The notes: generated by a model from the sequence alone, not told the origin. A DNA stretch of 64,000 nt from Arthrobacter_E sp041360795 (GCF_041360795.1 NZ_JBFUPW010000001.1:1302001-1366000), one strand, 5' to 3'; counted from the stretch's first letter, positions 24,965 to 34,930 are shown. Translations and numbers: made by a program.

Positions 24965-26074
24965 ATGCAGACCGCCCTGATGGCGACCCAGCTCCCTGCC
25001 AGCATCCCCAGCCCCAGCTGGTCGGGGTTCGAGCTGGGGCCGCTCAGCATCAGGGCGTACGCCCTGTGCATCCTGCTCGGCATCGTGGTGGGCCTCTGGC
25101 TCACCGCGGTGCGCTGGAAGCGCCGTGGCACGCCCGAGGGGAGCCTGTGGGACATCGCGATCTGGGCGATCCCGTTCGGCATCATCGGCGGTCGCCTCTA
25201 CCATGTCTTCTCCTCGCCGGCACAGTACTTCGGCCCGAACTTCGACGGCACGGGTGACCTCAGCCTGATCCCGCAGATCTGGCGCGGCGGCCTGGGCATC
25301 TGGGGCGCGGTGGTCCTCGGTGCGATCGGCGCCTGGATCGGCTGCCGCCGGTCCGGGGTGAAGCTGAGCGCGTTCATGGACGCTGCGGCGCCCGGCCTGC
25401 TCCTCGCACAGGCGATCGGCCGCTGGGGCAACTGGTTCAATCAGGAGCTCTTCGGCGCTCCCACGGACCTGCCCTGGGGCCTGCAGATCGATCCGCAGAA
25501 CCCGAACTTCCCCGCGGATGCGGCTCCGGGCACGCTGTTCCACCCGACGTTCCTCTATGAGAGCCTCTGGAACCTGATCGGCGTCGTCATCCTCCTGCTG
25601 CTGGACCGCCGGTTCCACTTCCGCCGCGCCCGCCTCTTCGCCCTGTACGCCGCTTACTACTGCCTGGGCCGCGTCTGGATCGAGCTGCTCCGCATCGACG
25701 ACGCCGAGCACATCGCCCTCTTCGGCGTCACCACCCGGCTCAACGTCTGGACGAGCATCTTCGTCCTCATCGCGGCCCTGCTGTACTTCGTGATCGCCGG
25801 ATTCGGGCGCTCGAAGCGGGGCGACACCCCGTACCTGAAGGGTCACGAGCCGGAGCCTGAAGCACTGGCCGACAGTCATGAACCGGAAGTTACCATCCAG
25901 GATGCGGAAGGTTCCGTCTCAGATGGTGGTCCTCGTGGTAGTGTCGCTGCAACACCGAGCGATGCTGCAACCGATGATGACCCTGCAGCAGCCCAGCCCG
26001 AAGCGGACGCCACCCCCCAGTCCGCGGGCCCGGAAGCCTCCTCCTCGTCCACCGACCAGGAAACCCGGAACTGA
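24965..26074 (+). CDS. lgt: prolipoprotein diacylglyceryl transferase
   Basis: 369-residue integral membrane enzyme that attaches diacylglycerol to the lipobox Cys of prolipoproteins. About seven hydrophobic segments; the Lgt signature GRWGNWFNQELFG is intact, with the catalytic HPTFLYES block and FGIIGGRLYHV. The C-terminal 75 residues are a cytoplasmic, acidic, Ala/Pro/Ser-rich tail not needed in enterobacteria. Nine bases after trpA, it rides on the trp operon, a known actinobacterial arrangement. Confidence 0.95.
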   Translation: MQTALMATQLPASIPSPSWSGFELGPLSIRAYALCILLGIVVGLWLTAVRWKRRGTPEGSLWDIAIWAIPFGIIGGRLYHVFSSPAQYFGPNFDGTGDLSLIPQIWRGGLGIWGAVVLGAIGAWIGCRRSGVKLSAFMDAAAPGLLLAQAIGRWGNWFNQELFGAPTDLPWGLQIDPQNPNFPADAAPGTLFHPTFLYESLWNLIGVVILLLLDRRFHFRRARLFALYAAYYCLGRVWIELLRIDDAEHIALFGVTTRLNVWTSIFVLIAALLYFVIAGFGRSKRGDTPYLKGHEPEPEALADSHEPEVTIQDAEGSVSDGGPRGSVAATPSDAATDDDPAAAQPEADATPQSAGPEASSSSTDQETRN

Positions 26075-26086
26075 ATCCAGCCACGG

Positions 26087-26111
26087 CCCCGCCCCGTCAC
26101 GACGGGGGCGG
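26087..26111 (+). terminator. GC-rich hairpin after lgt
   Basis: CCCCGCCCC pairs with GGGGGCGG across a small loop (one bulge). A second short CCCCTC/GAGGGG hairpin lies at 26121-26134. No T-run, so termination is only probable. Confidence 0.5.
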
Positions 26112-26166
26112 CCTGATGCCGCCCCTCAGAGGGGTGTAACCATTCGTTCGGTGACCGCTGGTGACC

Positions 26167-26172
26167 TACAAT
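26167..26172 (+). promoter_or_regulatory. candidate -10 element of the gltBD promoter
   Basis: TACAAT at 26167-26172, about 105 bases before the gltB ATG. A TTCGGT-like -35 lies at roughly 26143-26150, slightly close in spacing. The leader before gltB ends with AGGAGG (26260-26265). Confidence 0.45.
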
Positions 26173-26276
26173 CGCTAGTATCAATCGCCTTGTTGCGCTC
26201 GTCACAATGACGCGCGAACGACTGGGGCCAATGTTGTCCCCTCCACCAGCTCGACCAGGAGGAAGGACGCTCCGTC

Positions 26277-29200
26277 ATGACTCATACGCGGCACCACGCA
26301 CCCGAAGTGGAACCGGCAGCCCCCGGGCAGCCGGAGAACCCTTTCGTGCGGTTCGCGGCTCAGCCTGCCGCCTCAGGGCTTTACCGCCCCGAGGAGGAGA
26401 AGGACGCCTGTGGCCTCGCCATCATCGCCACCCTGCGCGGTGAGCCCGGCTACGACATCGTGTCCAACGCCCTCCATGCCCTGCGGAGCCTCGAGCACCG
26501 CGGCGCCGTCGGCGCTGACGAAGGCACCGGCGACGGCGCCGGCCTGCTGACGCAGATCCCCGACGAGTTCTTCCGCGCGGTCCTCGACTTCGAGCTCCCC
26601 GCGCAGGGGCAGTACGCCGTCGGCACCGCGTTCCTTCCGGCGATCCCGGCCGAGGCCGACGCCGCCCGTCAGGGCATCGAAGGCCTGGCCGGCGAAGAGG
26701 GCCTGTCCGTCATCGGCTGGCGTGAGGTCCCCATCCGTGCCGAGCTGGTCGGGTCCATGGCCCGTGCCTGCATGCCGTTCTTCGCTCAGCCCTTCTTCGC
26801 GGCGCCCGACGGCACGGAACTGAGCCGCGATGACCTGGACCGCCGCGTCTGGCGCATCCGCAAGCGTGCCCAGAACCGGTTCGGCGTCTACTTCCCGTCG
26901 CTGTCCAGCCGGACCATCGTCTACAAGGGGATGCTCACCACGGCTCAGCTCGAGCCGTTCTACCCGGATCTCTCGGACACGCGGTTCAAGAGCAAGCTCG
27001 CGATCGTGCACTCGCGCTTCTCGACCAACACGTTCCCCTCCTGGCCGCTCGCACAGCCGTTCCGGACCATCGCCCACAACGGTGAGATCAACACCGTGAA
27101 GGGCAACCGGAACTGGATGCGTGCCCGTCAGTCCCAGCTGGCCAGCCCGCTGCTCGGCAACTCCCCGGAGGACCTGTACCCCATCTGCACCCCGGGCGCC
27201 TCGGACTCCGCGTCCTTCGACGAGGTGGCCGAGCTCCTCTGGCTGTCCGGCCGTCCCATCAGCCACGCGATCATGATGATGATCCCGGAGGCGTGGGAGA
27301 ACCACACCGCCATGGACCCGGCCCGCCGCGCGTTCTACGAGTACCACTCCATGCTCATGGAGCCGTGGGACGGTCCTGCCGCCGTGTCCTTCACCGACGG
27401 CAACCTCGTCGGCGCGACGCTGGACCGTAACGGCCTGCGTCCCGGCCGTTACTGGATCACCGAGGACGGCATGATCGTCTTCGCCTCCGAGGTGGGCGTC
27501 CTGGACATCGAGCCGTCGAAGGTGGTCAAGAAGGGCCGCGTCTCGCCGGGCAAGATGTTCCTGGTCGACACCGGGGAAGGCCGCATCATCGCTGACGAAG
27601 AGGTCAAGGCGGAGATCGCCGCCTCGAACCCGTGGGCCGAATGGGTGGAGCAGAACCTCGTCAAGCTGGACGACCTCCCCGAGCGCGAACACGTCGTCCA
27701 CACCCCGGCGTCGGTCAACATCCGCCAGCGGACCTTCGGCTACACCACCGAGGAGCTGAAGATCCTCCTCGGGCCCATGGCCCGCACCGGTGCGGAACCG
27801 CTCGGCGCGATGGGTTCGGACACCCCGGTGGCCGTGCTTTCCGAGCGCCCCCGCGTCCTGTTCGACTACTTCGTGCAGTCGTTCGCCCAGGTGACCAACC
27901 CTCCGCTGGACGCCATCCGCGAAGAGCTCGTGACGTCCATGCGCTGCGCCGTCGGCCCCAACGGCAACATGCTGGACACGGGCCTCATCCGCCAGCCGCA
28001 GATCGCCCTGCCGTACCCCGTGATCAACAACGACCAGCTGTCGAAGATCGCGAACATGGAGAACGCCGACGGCGACCGCGTGGCCATGAAGGTCCGCGGC
28101 CTGTACCGCCCCGAGGGCGGAGAGCAGGCCCTCCGCACGCGCATCAAGGAGATCTGTGAGCAGATCTCCAGCGCGATCAACCGCGGCGTCCAGTACGTGG
28201 TCCTTTCGGACCGTGACTCGAATGCCCAGTGGGCGCCGATCCCGTCGCTCCTGCTGCTGTCCGCCGTGCACCACCACCTGCTGCGCAGCGCGAACCGCAC
28301 CAAGACGGCATTACTGGTCGAGGCCGGCGACGTCCGCGAGGTCCACCATGTGGCCGTGCTGATCGGCTACGGCGCCTCCGCGGTCAACCCATACCTCGCC
28401 ATGGAGAGCGTCGAAGAGCTCATCCGCACGGGCGAGCTGCGCGGGGTCACTCCGGAGACCGGCGTCTACAACCTGATCAAGGGCCTCGGCAAGGGTGTCC
28501 TGAAGATCATGTCCAAGATGGGCATCTCGACCGTGGCGTCCTACTGCGGCGCGCAGACCTTCGAGGCCCTGGGTCTCTCCCAGGACCTGGTCGACGAGTT
28601 CTTCTCCGGCACCCACTCCCAGCTGGGTGGTGTCGGCCTGGACGTCATCGCCCAGGAGGTCCTCACCCGGCACCGCTTCGCGTACCCGGAAGAGGGCATC
28701 GAACTCCCGCACAGCCCGCTCAACGGCGGCGGCGAGTACCAGTGGCGCCGCGACGGCGAACCGCACCTGTTCAACCCGGAGACGGTGTTCCGTCTGCAGC
28801 ACTCCACGCGTGAGCGCCGCTACGACATCTTCAAGGAGTACACGCGCGGCATCGACGACCAGTCGGGCAAGCTCATGACGCTCCGCGGCCTCCTCAAGTT
28901 CAAGGAAGGTCTGCGCCCGTCGGTGCCCCTCGACGAGGTCGAGTCCGTCTCCTCGATCGTCAAGCGCTTCTCCACGGGCGCCATGAGCTACGGCTCGATC
29001 TCCAAGGAGGCGCACGAGACGCTCGCCATCGCCATGAACCGTCTGGGCGCCAAGTCCAACACGGGTGAGGGCGGCGAGGACGTGGACCGCCTGCTGGATC
29101 CCGAGCGCCGCTCCGCGATCAAGCAGATCGCCTCCGGCCGGTTCGGCGTCACGAGCCTGTACCTGAGCAACGCCGACGACATCCAGATCAAGATGGCCCA

Positions 29201-30893
29201 GGGCGCCAAGCCGGGCGAGGGCGGACAGCTCATGGCCCAGAAGGTGTACCCCTGGGTGGCGCGCACGCGTCACTCGACGCCCGGCGTCGGGCTCATCTCA
29301 CCGCCGCCGCACCACGACATCTACTCGATCGAGGACCTCGCGCAGCTGATCTACGACGCCAAGCGGTCGAACCCGTCCGCCCGCGTACACGTGAAGCTGG
29401 TCTCCGAGGTCGGCATCGGCACCGTGGCGTCCGGCGTGACCAAGGCGAAGGCCGACGTCGTGCTCGTCTCCGGACACGACGGCGGCACGGGCGCCTCGCC
29501 GCTCAACTCCCTCAAGCACGCGGGTGTGCCGTGGGAGCTCGGCCTGGCCGAGACCCAGCAGACCCTCATGCTCAACAACCTGCGCGAGCGCGTGGTCGTC
29601 CAGGTGGACGGCCAGCTCAAGACCGGGCGTGACGTGGTCATCGCGGCACTCCTGGGCGCGGAGGAGTACGGCTTCGCCACGGCGCCGCTCGTGGTGTCGG
29701 GCTGCATCATGATGCGCGTCTGCCACCTCGACACCTGCCCCGTGGGCGTCGCCACCCAAAACCCCGAGCTGCGGTCCCGTTTCACGGGCAAGCCGGAGTT
29801 CGTGGTGAACTTCTTCGAGTTCCTGGCGGAGGAGGTGCGCGAGATCCTCGCCGAGCTCGGCTTCCGCACGCTGGACGAGGCGATCGGGCACTCCGAGTAC
29901 CTGGACAAGGAAGCGGCCATCACGCACTGGAAGGCCTCCGGTCTGGATCTCGACCCGATCCTGAACGGCCTGGACTTCGATGAGGACGCCCCGCTGCGCA
30001 ACACCACCGGGCAGAACCACGAGCTGGACCAGCACTTCGACCAGCAGCTCATCCGTCTCTCGGCGGATGCTCTGGAACGCCGCGAGCCCGTCAAGATCAC
30101 GCTCGGCGTGGTCAACACGGACCGCTCCGTGGGCACCATGCTCGGCCATGTGGTCACCAAGACCTTCGGGATCGACACCCTCGCCACCGACACGATCGAC
30201 ATCACCCTGACGGGCACGGCCGGTCAGTCGCTCGGCGCCTTCCTGCCGGCCGGCATCACGCTGCGGCTCGACGGCGACTCGAACGACTACGTCGGCAAGG
30301 GCCTCTCCGGCGGCCGCATCATCGTCCGCCCGGACCGCCAGAACGTGTTCCCGGCGGAGCGGAACGTGATCGCGGGCAACGTGATCGGTTACGGCGCCAC
30401 GAGCGGTGAGATCTACCTGCGCGGTCAAGTCGGCGAACGTTTCCTGGTCCGCAACTCCGGCGCCACCGCGGTGGTCGAGGGGATCGGCGACCACGGCTGC
30501 GAGTACATGACCGGCGGTCAGACGCTGATCCTGGGACGCACGGGCCGCAACTTCGGCGCCGGCATGTCCGGCGGAACGGCCTACGTGCTGGATCTGCGGC
30601 CGGAGAAGGTCAACAAGGAGGCGCTGGAGAACGGCGAACTCAAGCTCCTGGAGCTCGACGCCGAGGACCGTGACATCGTGCACGGCCTACTCAAGCGTCA
30701 CGCGGAGGAGACCGGATCCCAGCTGGCCGCACGCCTGCTGGAGAACTTTGACGACACGGCCGCACGGGTGACCAAGGTCCTGCCCCGCGACTACGCGGCC
30801 GTACTGCAGACTCGACTGGACGCCCTCGAAGAGGGTCTCGACCCGGATGGCGAAGAGGTCTGGTCCCGTATTTTGGAGGTAACCGGTGGCTGA
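26277..30893 (+). CDS. gltB: glutamate synthase (NADPH) large subunit
   Basis: 1538 residues; transfers glutamine amide nitrogen to 2-oxoglutarate, making two glutamates. The class-II glutaminase nucleophile Cys45 lies in KDACGLAII, so about 44 N-terminal residues should be removed as a propeptide. Then a central domain, the FMN-binding synthase barrel (GAMSYGSISKEAHETLA, VSGHDGGTGASP), the 3Fe-4S Cys motif CHLDTCPVGVATQ, and a C-terminal GxGxG beta-helix (GGRIIVRPD, NFGAGMSGGTAYV). ATG at 26277 follows AGGAGG. Overlaps gltD by eight bases. Confidence 0.97.
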   Translation: MTHTRHHAPEVEPAAPGQPENPFVRFAAQPAASGLYRPEEEKDACGLAIIATLRGEPGYDIVSNALHALRSLEHRGAVGADEGTGDGAGLLTQIPDEFFRAVLDFELPAQGQYAVGTAFLPAIPAEADAARQGIEGLAGEEGLSVIGWREVPIRAELVGSMARACMPFFAQPFFAAPDGTELSRDDLDRRVWRIRKRAQNRFGVYFPSLSSRTIVYKGMLTTAQLEPFYPDLSDTRFKSKLAIVHSRFSTNTFPSWPLAQPFRTIAHNGEINTVKGNRNWMRARQSQLASPLLGNSPEDLYPICTPGASDSASFDEVAELLWLSGRPISHAIMMMIPEAWENHTAMDPARRAFYEYHSMLMEPWDGPAAVSFTDGNLVGATLDRNGLRPGRYWITEDGMIVFASEVGVLDIEPSKVVKKGRVSPGKMFLVDTGEGRIIADEEVKAEIAASNPWAEWVEQNLVKLDDLPEREHVVHTPASVNIRQRTFGYTTEELKILLGPMARTGAEPLGAMGSDTPVAVLSERPRVLFDYFVQSFAQVTNPPLDAIREELVTSMRCAVGPNGNMLDTGLIRQPQIALPYPVINNDQLSKIANMENADGDRVAMKVRGLYRPEGGEQALRTRIKEICEQISSAINRGVQYVVLSDRDSNAQWAPIPSLLLLSAVHHHLLRSANRTKTALLVEAGDVREVHHVAVLIGYGASAVNPYLAMESVEELIRTGELRGVTPETGVYNLIKGLGKGVLKIMSKMGISTVASYCGAQTFEALGLSQDLVDEFFSGTHSQLGGVGLDVIAQEVLTRHRFAYPEEGIELPHSPLNGGGEYQWRRDGEPHLFNPETVFRLQHSTRERRYDIFKEYTRGIDDQSGKLMTLRGLLKFKEGLRPSVPLDEVESVSSIVKRFSTGAMSYGSISKEAHETLAIAMNRLGAKSNTGEGGEDVDRLLDPERRSAIKQIASGRFGVTSLYLSNADDIQIKMAQGAKPGEGGQLMAQKVYPWVARTRHSTPGVGLISPPPHHDIYSIEDLAQLIYDAKRSNPSARVHVKLVSEVGIGTVASGVTKAKADVVLVSGHDGGTGASPLNSLKHAGVPWELGLAETQQTLMLNNLRERVVVQVDGQLKTGRDVVIAALLGAEEYGFATAPLVVSGCIMMRVCHLDTCPVGVATQNPELRSRFTGKPEFVVNFFEFLAEEVREILAELGFRTLDEAIGHSEYLDKEAAITHWKASGLDLDPILNGLDFDEDAPLRNTTGQNHELDQHFDQQLIRLSADALERREPVKITLGVVNTDRSVGTMLGHVVTKTFGIDTLATDTIDITLTGTAGQSLGAFLPAGITLRLDGDSNDYVGKGLSGGRIIVRPDRQNVFPAERNVIAGNVIGYGATSGEIYLRGQVGERFLVRNSGATAVVEGIGDHGCEYMTGGQTLILGRTGRNFGAGMSGGTAYVLDLRPEKVNKEALENGELKLLELDAEDRDIVHGLLKRHAEETGSQLAARLLENFDDTAARVTKVLPRDYAAVLQTRLDALEEGLDPDGEEVWSRILEVTGG

Positions 30894-32343
30894 TCCCCGT
30901 GGCTTTTTGAAGGTCCGCGAACGCGAGACCCAGCCTCGCCGCCCCGTTCCGGTCCGCATCATGGACTGGAAGGAAGTGTACGAGGCGCAGGAGAATGGCG
31001 TCCTGAAGAGCCAGGCCGGCCGCTGCATGGACTGTGGTGTGCCGTTCTGTCACCAGGGCTGTCCTCTGGGGAACCTCATCCCGGAGTGGAACGACCTCGT
31101 GTGGCGGGATCGTGGCGAGGAGGCCATCGAGCGCCTGCACGCCACCAACAACTTCCCGGAGTTCACCGGCCGTCTGTGCCCCGCCCCGTGTGAGTCGTCC
31201 TGTGTGCTGGGCATCAACCAGCCCGCCGTGACGATCAAGCAGGTGGAGGTCTCCATCATCGACCAGGCCTTCGAGGAAGGCTGGGTCACGCCTCTGCCGC
31301 CCACCCGTCTGACCGGCAAGACGGTGGCCGTCGTCGGTTCCGGCCCGGCGGGCCTCGCCGTCGCGCAGCAGCTGACCCGCGTGGGCCACACCGTGGCCGT
31401 GTACGAGCGCGACGACAAGATCGGCGGCCTGCTGCGGTACGGCATCCCGGACTTCAAGATGGAGAAGGACCACCTGGACCGTCGTCTGGAACAGATGAAG
31501 GCCGAGGGCACCCGGTTCCGTCCGGGCGTCAACGTGGGCGTCGACGTCACGTGGGAGCAGCTGCGCCGCCGCTACGACGCCGTCGTGGTCACCACCGGCG
31601 CCACCGTGCCCCGTGACCTCCCGATCCCGGGCCGCGAGCTGTCCGGTGTGCACTACGCCATGGACTACCTGGTGCCCTCCAACCGTGTGGTGGCGGGGGA
31701 GCAGCCCGAGAACCACATCGACGCCCGCGGCAAGCACGTGGTCATCCTCGGTGGCGGTGACACGGGCGCCGACTGCATCGGCACCGCCCACCGGCAGCAG
31801 GCCGCCTCCGTGACGACGCTCGCGATCGGCAAGCAGCCGCCTGCCGAGCGCCCCGCGCACCAGCCCTGGCCGCTGTTCCCCACCCTGTTCGAGGTGGCCA
31901 GTGCTCATGAGGAAGGCGGTGAGCGCACCTACCTGGCGTCCACCGTCGAGTTCGTGGGCGAGAACGGTCAGCTCACGGGGATCAAGGTCGCGGAGACCGA
32001 ATTCGTGGACGGCAAGCGCCTGCCGAAGGCGGGCACCGAACGGATCATCCCGGCCGACCTGGTCTTCCTCGCTCTCGGATTCACCGGCGCCGAGCCGGCC
32101 GGGATCACCGAGCAGATCAAGGCGGAGTTCGACGGCCGCGGCAATGTCAGCCGCGACGCCGAGTACATGACCAGCACGGAAGGCGTCTTCGTTGCCGGCG
32201 ACGCCGGCCGTGGGCAGTCACTGATCGTGTGGGCCATCGCCGAAGGCCGTGCGTGCGCGGCCTCGGTGGACAGGTTCCTGACCGGGGGCACCATCCTCCC
32301 GGCCCCCGTGGCACCCACCGATCGAGCGATCTCGCTGCTTTAG
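30886..32343 (+). CDS. gltD: glutamate synthase (NADPH) small subunit
   Basis: 485-residue flavoprotein that feeds NADPH electrons to GltB. The N-terminal Fe-S domain has CMDCGVPFCHQGCPLG and CPAPCESSCVLG; the FAD site is VAVVGSGPAGLAVAQQL near residue 148; the NADPH site is VVILGGGDTGADCIG near 286; a C-terminal GDAGRGQSLIVWAI completes FAD binding. GTG start within the end of gltB. Confidence 0.96.
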   Translation: MADPRGFLKVRERETQPRRPVPVRIMDWKEVYEAQENGVLKSQAGRCMDCGVPFCHQGCPLGNLIPEWNDLVWRDRGEEAIERLHATNNFPEFTGRLCPAPCESSCVLGINQPAVTIKQVEVSIIDQAFEEGWVTPLPPTRLTGKTVAVVGSGPAGLAVAQQLTRVGHTVAVYERDDKIGGLLRYGIPDFKMEKDHLDRRLEQMKAEGTRFRPGVNVGVDVTWEQLRRRYDAVVVTTGATVPRDLPIPGRELSGVHYAMDYLVPSNRVVAGEQPENHIDARGKHVVILGGGDTGADCIGTAHRQQAASVTTLAIGKQPPAERPAHQPWPLFPTLFEVASAHEEGGERTYLASTVEFVGENGQLTGIKVAETEFVDGKRLPKAGTERIIPADLVFLALGFTGAEPAGITEQIKAEFDGRGNVSRDAEYMTSTEGVFVAGDAGRGQSLIVWAIAEGRACAASVDRFLTGGTILPAPVAPTDRAISLL

Positions 32344-32414
32344 GCCCAAAGGCCTGCACGAGATTTTCAGCAGAAGTCAACCTTCCGTAAAAAGCGATGA
32401 ACTAGGTTAGGTAT

Positions 32415-33908
32415 ATGAGACGCGCAAAGATTGTGGCCACTTTCGGCCCCGCCCTGGGCACCTATGAGAAGGCCCTCGAGGTCATCCAGGCGGGCATGAA
32501 TGTGGCCCGCCTGAACATGAGCCACGGCGATCACTCCATGCATGATGTGAACTACGAGAACATCCGCAAGGCTTCGTCGATGCTCGGTGTCGCCGTGGGC
32601 ATCATGGCGGACCTTCAGGGACCCAAGATCCGCCTGGGCAAGTTCGTCAACGATGAGAAGCACTTCCTGGAGGTGGGGGACCAGTTCACCATCACCACGG
32701 AGAACGTGCCGGGCACCAAGGAGATCTGCTCCACCACGCTCAAGAGCCTCACCGAGGACGTCCGTCCGGGTGACACCCTCCTGATCGACGACGGCAAGGT
32801 CGCCCTGCGCGCTGTCAGCGTCGACGAGGTCAAGGTCGTCGCCGAGGTGACCGTTCCGGGTTACGTGTCCAACAACAAGGGCATCAACCTGCCCGGCGTC
32901 GCCGTCAACGTTCCCGCCCTGAGCGAGAAGGACGAGACGGATCTCCGCTGGGCCCTGCAGCGCGGCGTCGACATGATCGCACTGTCCTTCGTGCGCGATG
33001 CCACCGACATCACCCGTGTCCACGAGATCATGGACGAGGAAGGCCGGAAGATCCCGGTCATCGCCAAGATCGAGAAGCCGCAGGCCGTGGACCAGCTGCA
33101 CGACATCGTGGACGCATTCGACGCGATCATGGTGGCCCGTGGCGACCTCGGCGTCGAGCTGCCCCTCGAAGAGGTGCCGGTCGTCCAGAAGAAGGCCATC
33201 GCCGAAGCCCGTCGCTGGGCCAAGCCGGTCATCGTGGCCACCCAGGTGCTCGAGTCCATGATCGAGAACCCCCGCCCGACCCGTGCTGAGGCCTCCGACT
33301 GCGCCAATGCCGTGCTGGATGGCGCTGACGCCGTCATGCTCTCCGGCGAGACCAGCGTGGGCAAGTACGCGATCGAGACGGTCAAGACCATGGCCCGCAT
33401 CATCGAGTACACCGAGGAGAAGGCTCTGGACCTCGTTCCGGCCCTCGGTTCCAAGCCGAAGACCCGTGGTGGCGCCATCACCCTGGCCGCCGTGGAGATC
33501 GCCGACCAGCTCGACGCGAAGTACATCTGCACCTTCACGCAGTCCGGCGACTCGGCCCGCCGCCTGTCCCGTCTGCGTCCGAAGAAGCCGATCTTCGCGT
33601 TCACCCCGGTGGACCAGGTCCGCAACTTCCTGGCACTGACCTGGGGCATCCAGCCCATCCAGGTCCCCATGGTGAACCACACCGACGCCATGACGGCCCA
33701 GGTGGACACCTTCCTGGCGGATCTGGAGCTGGTCCAGGAGGACGACCTCGTGGTCATCGCCGCCGGTTCGCCTCCCGGACAGGCCGGCACCACCAACTCC
33801 ATCAAGGTCCACAAGGTGGGCGACCTGGCAGACACCGGCCGTGCCGGCCAGGAGGAGCGCCGGGAGCCCATCGGCCCCTGGCCCGCCAAGAAGAAGAAAA
33901 AGAAGTAG
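32415..33908 (+). CDS. pyk: pyruvate kinase
   Basis: 497 residues; makes ATP and pyruvate from PEP and ADP. Motifs: RRAKIVATFGPA at the N-terminus, RLNMSHG, ADLQGPKIRLG, the signature IAKIEKPQAVDQL (catalytic Lys), MVARGDLGVELP and DGADAVMLSGETSVGKY. The C-terminus ends in an unusual polylysine run (PAKKKKKK), seen in related actinobacteria. Monocistronic, closed by a 16-bp hairpin. Confidence 0.97.
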   Translation: MRRAKIVATFGPALGTYEKALEVIQAGMNVARLNMSHGDHSMHDVNYENIRKASSMLGVAVGIMADLQGPKIRLGKFVNDEKHFLEVGDQFTITTENVPGTKEICSTTLKSLTEDVRPGDTLLIDDGKVALRAVSVDEVKVVAEVTVPGYVSNNKGINLPGVAVNVPALSEKDETDLRWALQRGVDMIALSFVRDATDITRVHEIMDEEGRKIPVIAKIEKPQAVDQLHDIVDAFDAIMVARGDLGVELPLEEVPVVQKKAIAEARRWAKPVIVATQVLESMIENPRPTRAEASDCANAVLDGADAVMLSGETSVGKYAIETVKTMARIIEYTEEKALDLVPALGSKPKTRGGAITLAAVEIADQLDAKYICTFTQSGDSARRLSRLRPKKPIFAFTPVDQVRNFLALTWGIQPIQVPMVNHTDAMTAQVDTFLADLELVQEDDLVVIAAGSPPGQAGTTNSIKVHKVGDLADTGRAGQEERREPIGPWPAKKKKKK

Positions 33909-33924
33909 CGTCACGCTGCGTTTC

Positions 33925-33960
33925 CCCGAGGGGGCGGTCCGGAAGGGCCGCCCCCTCGGG
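33925..33960 (+). terminator. terminator after pyk
   Basis: A 16-bp stem (33925-33940 with 33945-33960, one G-U pair) around a GGAA loop, 17 bases after the pyk stop. No T-run. Confidence 0.72.
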
Positions 33961-33997
33961 CGTTCCCGGGGGAGTCCCACGGACGCCGTCCTTCGGT

Positions 33998-34066
33998 CGA
34001 GTCCGCTATCAAGGGTGTGAGTCAGCTACATGGTCTAGCGGACTCACGCCCCTCATAGCGGACTCG
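33998..34066. repeat. imperfect 26-bp inverted repeat with a threefold TAGCGGACTC motif
   Basis: Arms 33998-34023 and 34041-34066 pair with a few mismatches around a 17-base loop. The decamer TAGCGGACTC occurs at about 34037 and 34056, and its complement at 33999. It lies in the intergenic space between pyk and pdtaR, outside both terminators, and looks like a REP-type palindromic unit. Confidence 0.65.
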
Positions 34067-34098
34067 GCTGCCATGGTGCCACGACGGCGGTGAGAAAA

Positions 34099-34139
34099 CG
34101 ACGACGGCGGCGCACCGGGTAGGTGCGCCGCCGTCGTCG
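34099..34139 (-). terminator. terminator of pdtaR
   Basis: A perfect 17-bp stem (34099-34115 with 34123-34139), 7-base loop, followed on the minus strand by TTTTCTC. A strong intrinsic terminator 20 bases past the pdtaR stop. Confidence 0.88.
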
Positions 34140-34159
34140 TCGGTCGGCTGAGCGGGAGC

Positions 34160-34774
34160 TCAGTTCACCTGGTTGATGATGGTCTCCGCGACTTCACGCA
34201 TGCTGAGGCGGCGGTCCATGGAGGTCTTCTGGATCCAGCGGAAGGCCTCGGGCTCGGAGAGACCCATCTTGGTGGTGAGGAGGCTCTTGGCGCGCTCGAC
34301 GAGCTTGCGGGTGGCGAACTGCTCCTTGAGGTCGCCCACCTCCTTCTCGAGGGCCTTGATCTCCTCGTGGCGGGAGAGGGCGATCTCGATGGCCGGGATG
34401 AGGTCAGCCGGGGTGAAGGGCTTGACCACGTAAGCCATGGCGCCGGCCTCACGGGCACGCTCGACGAGTTCCTTCTGGCTGAAGGCGGTCAGGAGCACCA
34501 CGGGGGCGATCCGGGCCTTCGCGATCTGCTCGGCGGCGCTGATGCCGTCCATGACGGGCATTTTGACGTCCATGATCACCAGATCCGGCTTGTGCTCTTC
34601 GGCGAGCTCGACGGCACGCTGGCCGTTGTCGGCTTCGGCGACGACGTCGTAGCCTTCACCGCGGAGGATCTCGATGATGTCGAGGCGGATGAGGGTCTCA
34701 TCCTCGGCGACCACGATGCGCTTGGCGGGGCCGTTGGTGATTTCAGTGGTGTCCTGGGCAGGGGATTCGCTCAC
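34160..34774 (-). CDS. pdtaR: ANTAR-domain response regulator, PdtaR type
   Basis: 204 residues. Receiver domain (about residues 18-135) with the acidic pocket AEDET, phospho-acceptor Asp in LVIMDVKMPVMDG, Thr in LLTAFSQ and Lys in YVVKPFTPADL; then a coiled segment and a C-terminal ANTAR RNA-binding domain (ATRKLVERAKSLLTTKMGLS, EAFRWIQKTSMD). ANTAR proteins bind paired hairpins in mRNA and prevent termination; the M. tuberculosis relative pairs with the PdtaS kinase. No kinase gene adjoins. ATG with AGGAGA upstream. Confidence 0.93.
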   Translation of the reverse strand: MSESPAQDTTEITNGPAKRIVVAEDETLIRLDIIEILRGEGYDVVAEADNGQRAVELAEEHKPDLVIMDVKMPVMDGISAAEQIAKARIAPVVLLTAFSQKELVERAREAGAMAYVVKPFTPADLIPAIEIALSRHEEIKALEKEVGDLKEQFATRKLVERAKSLLTTKMGLSEPEAFRWIQKTSMDRRLSMREVAETIINQVN

Positions 34775-34930
34775 AGGGTCTCCTTTAACGAGGGGAACGG
34801 GGACAACGTGTCAGGTCTATGGCGCCGTTGCCAGTGGCCCTGATGGGCAATTTGACGCTCTTAGCCTATCGCCATGTAGAGTTATCACGCGTATGCGGCC
34901 CGCGTGATGTCGCGGAACGCTTCGGTGCCT

